Source: Roseimicrobium gellanilyticum
GTDB lineage: Bacteria; Verrucomicrobiota; Verrucomicrobiia; Verrucomicrobiales; Verrucomicrobiaceae
Assembly (NCBI RefSeq): GCF_003315205.1
Contig: NZ_QNRR01000001.1
Location: 930,001 to 994,000, forward strand
Length of the DNA stretch: 64,000 bases
Direction: 5' to 3'
Shown here: one piece after another, positions 51,244 through 58,332 of the stretch
Layout: each line of letters starts with the position of its first letter
Numbering within the stretch: the first letter of the stretch is position 1
Made by a program: the position numbers and the translations under genes
Notes under the pieces: model-generated
What the model was told of the DNA's origin: nothing
Database searches by the model: none
What the model saw: the letters and a program-made list of their open reading frames with translations, nothing else

Positions 51244-51902
51244 TGATCATCAAAACGCACACGGAGCCCGGAGGGAAAGTGGTGAATGAGGACTTCGTAT
51301 TCGCCCGCCGCCATCCGTCCGGCGGAGAGCGCTATGTGTGCGTGCTTGCGGATGGACAGGGCGGGCGGTCCAATGGAGCGCTGGCTGCGCGCACTGCGTG
51401 TGAAACCGTTTGGGCCCGGTCGATGGAGCATCCCTTTGATAGCCTGCTCCAGCCCTCCATCTTCTCCACGTTGATGTATGCCGCAGACAATGCGGTATGC
51501 CGGACGGAGGGCTACACCACGCTCGCTGCTCTGGCATTGGATGGCTCCACAGTTCTTGGGGCATCGTGTGGCGATTCCAAGGTGTTCTTTGCACCGGGGC
51601 AAGGCGGCGGCGATGAATGGGAAATCATCGAGTGGACCGCAAAGCAGCGGAAAAATCCGCCAGTGGGAAGCGGAGAAGCGATGTTCACTCCCTTTTCACA
51701 TTCGGATGTGAGCGGCGGGCGCATCCTCATGCTCTCGGATGGTGTTTGGAAGTACTGTGGTTTTGACGCCATCAAAACCTGCTTTGAGATGGCCTCGTTC
51801 GCGGATTCTGCGTCCACGTTGCGAGCGGCTACCTTGAAGCGTTCCGGGCTGAGTTTGCCGGATGACTTCAGTGTGATCGCGGTGGATTTGGGTGACGACT
51901 GA
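51243..51902 (+). CDS. PP2C-like serine/threonine phosphatase
   Basis: The 219-residue protein has reduced PP2C motifs: NEDFVFARR (the aspartate of motif 1), CVLADGQGGRSNG (motif 2, the DG metal site), GASCGDSKVFF (motif 8 GDS), MLSDGVWKY (motif SDG) and PDDFSVIAVD (the DN/DF end). These keep the metal aspartates, so it is probably active on phosphoproteins. I used the ATG at 51243 for its overlap with the short upstream ORF; an ATG at 51234 is in frame. No partner kinase is seen nearby. Confidence 0.8.
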   Translation: MIIKTHTEPGGKVVNEDFVFARRHPSGGERYVCVLADGQGGRSNGALAARTACETVWARSMEHPFDSLLQPSIFSTLMYAADNAVCRTEGYTTLAALALDGSTVLGASCGDSKVFFAPGQGGGDEWEIIEWTAKQRKNPPVGSGEAMFTPFSHSDVSGGRILMLSDGVWKYCGFDAIKTCFEMASFADSASTLRAATLKRSGLSLPDDFSVIAVDLGDD

Positions 51903-51903
51903 C

Positions 51904-52614
51904 TCAGGCGCGACCGGCGAGCCTGCGCAGTCTGGACAAATGCGCTTCCGGGCTGGCTGCATTTCCGTGATTGGGCAGAACGCCCTGGAGATCGAGAGAC
52001 AGCGCTTTCTCCACACTGCCTCGCATGAGTTCCGGACAGGAGTTCAGGATGCGCGGCGGGAAATGAGAGAGCGGACCATAGCTGGCGAAAAGGTCCGCGG
52101 TGAAGAGGAGCTTCCGTGTTTCGCAATACCATCCTGTATGTCCATGTGTATGGCCAGGAAGATGCACCGCACGAAGACCGCACCAGACATCGAGCGTATC
52201 ACCGTCATCAATCCAGCGGTCCGGCGTGAAAGATTGGAAGCGGAGGAGGGGACGGCCCATGGCTTCGAGGATGCCTGCTCCATGGGACCAGCCGGTGTAC
52301 TTCGGCGTTCCTGCGTAGTGCTCGGCATCCAGGCGCGGAGCCGCCACCCAGGCACCCGTTTCCTTCACGAGCGGTGCCACGTTGAGAATGTGATCCAGAT
52401 GGCCGTGGGTGAGAATGATGCCCCGAATGGGCTCATTCTCCCAACCGTGCTGGCGCAGCGCGCGCTTCAGCTGCGTGATGCCGCCGATAAAGCCGGCATC
52501 AATGAGATACAGGCCCGAGGCATCCCGGAGCACGTGGAAGTTTACGGCGGATGCCCGGATTGGGAGAAAGGAGTCGTCGTGCAAGGGTGATGAACGAAGC
52601 TTATAGCTTCTCAA
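51904..52614 (-). CDS. Metallo-beta-lactamase-fold hydrolase
   Basis: The 236-residue protein has the metal-binding motif THGHLDH near residue 74 and further ligands HLPGHTHGHT near residue 151 and ADLFASYG. The N-terminal strand FHVLRDASGLYLIDAG is typical of the glyoxalase II/lactonase-like group. The start appears to be a TTG at 52614 within the upstream gene's 3' end; a later TTG is possible. Substrate is not predictable. It is convergent with the PP2C gene. Confidence 0.82.
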   Translation of the reverse strand: MRSYKLRSSPLHDDSFLPIRASAVNFHVLRDASGLYLIDAGFIGGITQLKRALRQHGWENEPIRGIILTHGHLDHILNVAPLVKETGAWVAAPRLDAEHYAGTPKYTGWSHGAGILEAMGRPLLRFQSFTPDRWIDDGDTLDVWCGLRAVHLPGHTHGHTGWYCETRKLLFTADLFASYGPLSHFPPRILNSCPELMRGSVEKALSLDLQGVLPNHGNAASPEAHLSRLRRLAGRA

Positions 52615-53230
52615 AAGGGTCGTGTCCCAACTTCTCTTTTATCTCAGAGTTTTCCACATCGAGGCCTTTCGAGCCGAAGTGTTTTTCCAAGAATTCCTCC
52701 AAGGGGTCACACGCACGACCATGGTCAGCATCTGCATCCCCGAGAACGATCCTTCCTTTGGGCGTCTCTGCCCATACAACCAATCCCTCGAAATCGGTTG
52801 GTCCCACCTCTAATCCATCCTGTATTGCCTTGCGCTGCTGCTCGGGAGTGAGTCGATGGAGATGTTCCAAGGGCGTGACGCTCGCGTGAACGGCGGTGGC
52901 TGTCTTGAGGAGGTGTTCCTCCAGGCTCTTGAGCAGCGCGTCATCCACGGGCTTGTTGTTACCGGGCTTTTCGTGAGTACTCCGGCAGGTGATGGGCTTT
53001 CCCGGTGCCGCGCGACTCAGGACCACCCCTGTCATGTGCGCTCGTCCGTAGTCGGTGAGCAGAGCGCTGGCGATATGAAACTCCGTCCAGTCACCCTTGA
53101 AGAGCTCAGTTACCTTTTCGGGAAAGGTCTTCGGCTTGGTTTCATCGGATGCCCTCACTCCGACCGGGAAGCCGCTGAGCACAAAAACTCCCGCAGTCAG
53201 GAGGCAGGTCAGAGATCGTGCGGCATGCAT
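52601..53230 (-). CDS. Secreted protein of unknown function
   Basis: The 209-residue protein has a signal peptide (SLTCLLTAGVFVLSGFPVGVRA). The mature body is highly charged (KTFPEKVTELFKGDWTEF, VVWAETPKGRIVLGDADAD, EEFLEKHFGSKG) with two conserved-looking blocks but no motif I recognise. It overlaps the metallo-hydrolase start by 14 bp, so the two are probably coexpressed. Confidence 0.65.
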   Translation of the reverse strand: MHAARSLTCLLTAGVFVLSGFPVGVRASDETKPKTFPEKVTELFKGDWTEFHIASALLTDYGRAHMTGVVLSRAAPGKPITCRSTHEKPGNNKPVDDALLKSLEEHLLKTATAVHASVTPLEHLHRLTPEQQRKAIQDGLEVGPTDFEGLVVWAETPKGRIVLGDADADHGRACDPLEEFLEKHFGSKGLDVENSEIKEKLGHDPFEKL

Positions 53231-53397
53231 GGGCGCAGGATTGGGACGGGGAGTGGTTTCTGGAGAGCGTAGGGAAAAATGTCCGCAGTGTCACCACGGG
53301 AGTTGGGAGCGTGGTGCAGTCAGGTTGACCTCCTTTGAGAGCCCAGCGCCTCAATACGCCATGGACAGCTTTCAGGCTCGTCAGTTACCTTTGTTGA

Positions 53398-53949
53398 ATG
53401 CCCCGCCGCCTTTTCGCCTTCATCATCCTCCTGCTGCTGCTCGGGTCCCTCAGGCCGGGGCTGCATGCCACAATGCCTTCAGAGGAGGCAATCCTCCGCC
53501 AGGGAGGTGAGGATGCGAAGAAGATCATCAATAAGGCCTACTCCATCATTCGGCGGGCCAAGGTGTTTGCCTCTTGCGGCATAGGGGAGCGTAATCTGCC
53601 CACGGAAGGGGCTTGGGCCCTCACGGTCATCACCCGCTATGACCCCAAGGCTGTGGAAGTACTCGCGCCCATGGCTGAGCAGTCGAAGAATCTTGAGGTG
53701 AAACTGTATGCGATTGCAGGTCTCATCACTCTGGACCCGAAAAATGTTACCAAGTACCGCATCGAGTCCTTCCCAGAATCCGTGTTAAATGCGGAGGCTC
53801 ATGCCTTCACCGGAAGTACCTACAGAAAGGGGTTCACCCTGGCCATCTACTGGCTGGTTCAGCATGAGGGGTGGCGGGCATGCACCTTCGAGAAGTTGCC
53901 GCCGTTCTTCGAGACGTATCCTGCCCTGAGAAGTGGTGAAGAGCAATGA
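53398..53949 (+). CDS. Small secreted helical protein of unknown function
   Basis: The 183-residue protein has an N-terminal signal (FAFIILLLLLGSLRPGLHA). A helical body (about 30-183; EDAKKIINKAYSIIRRAK, VEVLAPMAEQSKNLEVKLYAIAGL) resembles a HEAT-like repeat pair. It is monocistronic and unrelated to the DUF1501 operon that follows after 229 bp. Confidence 0.65.
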   Translation: MPRRLFAFIILLLLLGSLRPGLHATMPSEEAILRQGGEDAKKIINKAYSIIRRAKVFASCGIGERNLPTEGAWALTVITRYDPKAVEVLAPMAEQSKNLEVKLYAIAGLITLDPKNVTKYRIESFPESVLNAEAHAFTGSTYRKGFTLAIYWLVQHEGWRACTFEKLPPFFETYPALRSGEEQ

Positions 53950-54014
53950 ACGTCCCAAAGTCTGGGATGACGAAAAGGTGATGGCGGTGCCCTCAACACC
54001 CATCCGGCTGACTT

Positions 54015-54042
54015 TTGGACAAATTTTTGCGATTTTATGAAT
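54015..54042 (+). promoter_or_regulatory. Possible promoter of the DUF1501 operon
   Basis: TTGGAC at 54015-54020 and TATGAAT at 54036-54042 stand 15 bp apart in an AT-rich island, about 135 bp before the DUF1501 start. The spacing is short, so this is only a candidate. Confidence 0.25.
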
Positions 54043-54178
54043 ACCCCTAGAAAGAAGAGTCTCTAAGGGCCGTAGGTTTGTCTGGTGGGATTTACTCCCT
54101 CCAAGCTCAGAAAAAGACACCCTGCTCAGCACCGCTCCCAGCAACCCGTCCTTCCGGACCCCTCAGCTCTCTCCTGCC

Positions 54179-55525
54179 ATGAAAATGCACCCCATCTGCC
54201 AAGGCAATCACCTCGACCTGCGCTCAGGCGTCAGCCGCCGTGACTTCATGTACGTCGGGATGGCCGGCGGTCTCGGCCTGACTCTGCCGAACCTGCTCAA
54301 GCTTCAGGCGGCGGCATCCATCAATCCGGCAATGCCTGAGGTTGAGGCCTTCAAGCCCATCGCGGACTCCATCATTCACATCTACCTTCCTGGCGGCATG
54401 GCGCACCAGGAATCGTGGGACCCGAAGCCCTTCGCCGCTCCCGACTATCGTGGACCTTACACCCCCATCAAGACCAGCATCGCGGGTGAGTATGTGGGCG
54501 AGAAGTTTGTGAACATCGCCAAGATCATGAACAAGCTCACCGTCATCCGCTCGATGACCCACGGTGAGGCGGCCCATGAGCGCGGCACGCACAATATGTT
54601 CACGGGTTACAAGCCGAGCCCGGCCATCAAGTTCCCGAGCTTCGGCAGCGTGATTTCCCACGAGCAGGGTTCCCGCAACAATCTGCCTCCCTACGTGGTG
54701 GTGCCGAGCGTCATCGCCCCTGAGCAGGGCACCGGCTACATGAGCAGCGCCTACGGTCCCTTCGCCCTCGGCAGTGACCCGGCGGACAAGAACTTCACCG
54801 TGCGCGACCTCCTCACCCCGAAGGGCATGGAAGGCAATCGTTTCGATCGTCGCCGCTCGCTGCTGGGCACTGTAGATGAGCACTTCAAGAGCATCGAGAA
54901 GTCTGACTCCATCAATGCGATGGACAGCTTCTATGATGCTGCTTACGGCCTCATCAGCAGCCAGAAGGCCCGTGAAGCCTTCGACCTGAACAAGGAAGCC
55001 GACAAGCTTCGCGACGAATACGGCCGCAACACCGCCGGTCAGCGCTTCCTGCTGGCCCGCCGCCTCGTGGAAGCCGGCGTCCGCATGGTGTCCGTGAACT
55101 ACGGTGGCTGGGACCACCACTCGAACATCAAGAACGCTTTCGATGGCCAGGCTCCGAACTTCGACCAGGCTTTCGCCCGTTTGATCACGGACCTCGAAGA
55201 GCGCGGCATGCTCGACCGCACCCTGGTGATGGTGAGCTCCGAGTTCGGTCGTACGCCGAAAATCAACGGCACCAACGGTCGCGACCACTGGCCGCGCGTG
55301 TTCTCCGTCGCCCTCGCCGGCGGTGGCTTCAAGAAGGGCTACATCCACGGCGCGTCCGACGCGCTGGGTGGTGAGCCTGACCGCGATGCCGTCAGCCCGC
55401 AGGACCTCGCCATGACGATGTACCGTCAGCTCGGCATCAATGGTGAGAAGCGCATCATGTCCGATGGCGCCCGCCCGATCGACATCGTGAATGGTGGCCG
55501 CATCATGAACGAGTTGCTCGCGTAA
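54179..55525 (+). CDS. DUF1501 secreted sulfatase-fold protein
   Basis: The 448-residue protein has a Tat-like start SRRDFMYVGMAGGLGLTL. The DUF1501 body includes IADSIIHIYLPGGMAHQESWDPK, then MTHGEAAHERGTHNMFTG, WDHHSNIKNAFDG and EFGRTPKINGTNGRDHWP, which form an alkaline-phosphatase/sulfatase-like metal site. It is full length for the family. In PVC genomes DUF1501 proteins are almost always next to a PSD1-cytochrome protein; here they are separated only by the PPC gene. Function is unproven. Confidence 0.9.
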   Translation: MKMHPICQGNHLDLRSGVSRRDFMYVGMAGGLGLTLPNLLKLQAAASINPAMPEVEAFKPIADSIIHIYLPGGMAHQESWDPKPFAAPDYRGPYTPIKTSIAGEYVGEKFVNIAKIMNKLTVIRSMTHGEAAHERGTHNMFTGYKPSPAIKFPSFGSVISHEQGSRNNLPPYVVVPSVIAPEQGTGYMSSAYGPFALGSDPADKNFTVRDLLTPKGMEGNRFDRRRSLLGTVDEHFKSIEKSDSINAMDSFYDAAYGLISSQKAREAFDLNKEADKLRDEYGRNTAGQRFLLARRLVEAGVRMVSVNYGGWDHHSNIKNAFDGQAPNFDQAFARLITDLEERGMLDRTLVMVSSEFGRTPKINGTNGRDHWPRVFSVALAGGGFKKGYIHGASDALGGEPDRDAVSPQDLAMTMYRQLGINGEKRIMSDGARPIDIVNGGRIMNELLA

Positions 55526-55561
55526 GGCTCCGCTCTTTCGCATGCGTGAACTGATTTTCTG

Positions 55562-55596
55562 GAAAGGCGGTCTGGCCCGTGCCGGCACCGCCTTTC
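55562..55596 (+). terminator. Strong intergenic hairpin, possible attenuator or processing site
   Basis: GAAAGGCGGT at 55562-55571 pairs perfectly with ACCGCCTTTC at 55587-55596 across a 15-base loop that can form an inner 3-bp stem. No T-run follows, so it is not a classic terminator. Lying between the DUF1501 and PPC genes, it may partly uncouple their expression or protect the upstream mRNA end. Confidence 0.45.
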
Positions 55597-55701
55597 TGGC
55601 AAGTGGTCTGTCCCCTCGTCGTCCCTCCACCGGGCGGCGGTTCAGGCGTGCTGAACACATTGGTTTGCCCCCGCTTTAGCTCATCCGTCCGTCCCACCCC
55701 C

Positions 55702-58158
55702 ATGAACTTCCTGCGTTTTCCCAAACTGGCGACCCCCGCCGCCTGCCTGCTCGCTCTGGCTGGCACTGCTACGGCTGCCTATCCCGGCTTCAGCACGATG
55801 AAGCCGAATGGCGCCCAGCGCGGCACCGATGCCAAAGTCACCATCACTGGTGAGCGTCTGGACGACTTCGAGGGCATGATCTTCATGTCCCCCGGATTCA
55901 CCCAGAAGTCCGTGGACAAGGTGGAGAAGAACAAGGTGGAACTCACGCTCGGCGTGGGTGCGGACATCCCGCCGGGCTACTACATGATGCGCGTGCGCAC
56001 CAAGTCCGGCATTTCGCACATGCGCCCTTTCTTTGTGGGCCAGTTCCCAAACGCCGAGGAAAAGGAGCCCAACAATGACTTTGAGGTGCCCCAGCCCGCC
56101 ACGCTGAACACCACCGTGGAAGGCTTGGTGACGAATGAAGACGTCGACTACTACAAGGTCACCCTGAAGAAGGGAGAGCGCCTCAGCCTGGAAGTGGATG
56201 GCCTCCGCCTCGGTTATGTGGTCTTCGACCCGTACATCGCCGTGCTGAACAAGGACCGATTCGAAGTCGCGAACTCGGATGACACCATCCTGCATCGCCA
56301 GGACGGATTCCTCACGATGACCGCTCCTGAAGACGGTGACTACACCATCATGGTCCGCGAGTCCTCCTACCGCGGCGCTGGAAACAACTACTACCGGCTG
56401 CACATTGGCAACTTCCGCCGTCCGGAAGCTGTGTATCCCTCCGGTGGCAAGATTGGCTCGACCACGAAGGTGCGCTTCATTGACAGCACTGGTGAGAGTT
56501 TCGAGGAAGATGTAAAGCTTCCTGCTGATACAGACGAGCGTTACATGCTCCTGCCAAAGTCCCAAGGCGCGCCGCCCTCCGGCAATCCCTTCCGTGTGTC
56601 TGCTTTCGACAACACCCTGGAAGCCGAGCCCAACAACGACATCGCCACGGCGACGACCTCTGCCGGTGACCCCATCGCCTTGAACGGCATCATCAGCGAG
56701 GCCAAGGATGTGGACTTCTTCAAGATTCCGCTCAAGAAGGGCATGCGCCTCGACCTGCGCTGCTACGCGCAGACCCTGGGCTCGCCTCTCGATCCGGTGA
56801 TTGGGATCTTGAATGAAAAGGGTGGCTCCCTCGGCAACAACGACGATGGCGGTGGTCTGCGTCGTCTGGACAGCAAGCTCACGGTGAACATCCCCGCGGA
56901 CGGCAACTACTTCATCCGTGTGACCGACCACTTGGAGCGTGGCGGCCCCACGTTTGTCTACCGTCTGGAAGTGGTGGCCTCCGAGCCTGAGCTGGCCTTC
57001 TCCTCGCCGGAGTACAGCGTGAATGACACGCACCTGCGCCAGTTCGTTCCCGTGCCTCGTGGTGGTCGCTATGCCACTTTGGTGAATATTTCGCGCAACA
57101 ACGTCTCGGGTGACTACAAGTGGACCGTTCCGAATCTGCCTCCGGGCGTGAAGTTGCTGAACGATGTGATGCCTGGCAACCTGCCGAACACGCCGCTCGT
57201 GTTCGAGGCCGCAGCGGATGCTCCGCTGGGTGGGGTTGCGGTGCCCATCAAGCTGACCTCCGTGGACCCTGCAGTGAAGACCGTCGGCAAGCTTCGCCAG
57301 GAGTTCGACATGGTGCGCTCCGGCAACGTGCGCTACTACTCGGAGATCGAAGACCAGTTGCCAATCGCCGCCGTGGAGGAGGCTCCCTACTCGCTGGAAA
57401 TCGTGAAGCCTGCCGTGCCTCTTGTGGCGCAGGGTCTCATGGACCTCAAGGTCGTGGCGAAACGCAAGGAAGGCTTCAAGGCGCCCATCCGCGTGTTCAT
57501 GATGTGGAAGCCTCCGGGCATCAGCTCCCTGGGTGAAGCCACCATCGCCGAAGGTCAGAATGAGTGCTCCTTCACGCTGGATGCGAATGCCAACGTGGCT
57601 GCCGGCAAGTGGAACTTCGTGGTGATGGGTGAAGCCGAGGCTGGCAACGGTCGCGTGTACAATGCCTCTCCCTTCTGCGAAGTGACTACCGTTCCTGCCT
57701 TCATGACTGCACCCGCCATGGCGCTCGCTGCCGTGGAGCAGGGGAAGGAGACCGAGCTCACCTGCAAGCTGGATGGCGTCCAGGCCTTCAATGGCGACGC
57801 TCAGGCGGAGGTCGTGGGCGTGCCGGACACCATCACGATTGAGTCCGCGAAGATCAACAAGGACACCAAGGAAGTGAGCTTCAAGGTGAAGACGAACGAG
57901 AAGTCCCCCGTCGGCAAGCAGGGCAACCTCTTCGTGATGGTGAAGGTGCCTGTGGATGGTGGCCTCACTACCCATCGCATCGCCGTGGGTTCCACTCTGC
58001 GTATCGACAAGCCCCGTCCCGCACCTGCCGCTGCCCCCGCTGCTCCTGCCGTGGCCGCCAATACCAAGCCCGGTGAAGCCAAGCCCGCCGCTCCCGCCGC
58101 TCCGAAGCCGCTCTCCCGTCTTGAGCAGCTCCGCGCGGAAGCGCAGGCGAAAAAGTAA
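55702..58158 (+). CDS. Secreted PPC-domain protein of the DUF1501/PSD1 operon
   Basis: The 818-residue protein has a signal peptide (LATPAACLLALAGTATA). An N-terminal IPT/TIG-like domain comes first (about 25-115; NGAQRGTDAKVTITGERLDD). Two bacterial pre-peptidase C-terminal (PPC) domains follow near 125-245 and 310-420, each introduced by an E-x-E-P-N-N motif and ending FFKIPLKKGMRLDL and DGNYFIRVTDHL. Further Ig-like domains and a Pro/Ala-rich tail (about 785-818) finish it. No peptidase domain is present, so it is a binding or scaffold partner for the adjacent DUF1501 and PSD1 proteins. Confidence 0.85.
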   Translation: MNFLRFPKLATPAACLLALAGTATAAYPGFSTMKPNGAQRGTDAKVTITGERLDDFEGMIFMSPGFTQKSVDKVEKNKVELTLGVGADIPPGYYMMRVRTKSGISHMRPFFVGQFPNAEEKEPNNDFEVPQPATLNTTVEGLVTNEDVDYYKVTLKKGERLSLEVDGLRLGYVVFDPYIAVLNKDRFEVANSDDTILHRQDGFLTMTAPEDGDYTIMVRESSYRGAGNNYYRLHIGNFRRPEAVYPSGGKIGSTTKVRFIDSTGESFEEDVKLPADTDERYMLLPKSQGAPPSGNPFRVSAFDNTLEAEPNNDIATATTSAGDPIALNGIISEAKDVDFFKIPLKKGMRLDLRCYAQTLGSPLDPVIGILNEKGGSLGNNDDGGGLRRLDSKLTVNIPADGNYFIRVTDHLERGGPTFVYRLEVVASEPELAFSSPEYSVNDTHLRQFVPVPRGGRYATLVNISRNNVSGDYKWTVPNLPPGVKLLNDVMPGNLPNTPLVFEAAADAPLGGVAVPIKLTSVDPAVKTVGKLRQEFDMVRSGNVRYYSEIEDQLPIAAVEEAPYSLEIVKPAVPLVAQGLMDLKVVAKRKEGFKAPIRVFMMWKPPGISSLGEATIAEGQNECSFTLDANANVAAGKWNFVVMGEAEAGNGRVYNASPFCEVTTVPAFMTAPAMALAAVEQGKETELTCKLDGVQAFNGDAQAEVVGVPDTITIESAKINKDTKEVSFKVKTNEKSPVGKQGNLFVMVKVPVDGGLTTHRIAVGSTLRIDKPRPAPAAAPAAPAVAANTKPGEAKPAAPAAPKPLSRLEQLRAEAQAKK

Positions 58159-58332
58159 ACTATTGATTATGAGGGAATTGCAAATGTGCATCGTCAAAGC
58201 GCCGTCCTGCGTAACCCGCTCACTCACAGCGATTGATGCCTGAAACGATAGTTCGTTTGGCCGAATTTTCCCTTTCTCTCAGCCGTATATCTCCCCGCCC
58301 TCACCAGCAACCGCCCCGCCCCCCAAGTCACC

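Noticed and set aside
53292-53316. 7-bp inverted repeat CACCACG / CGTGGTG
   Set aside because: No T-run, and it lies upstream of both flanking genes, so there is no terminator role and no clear operator.
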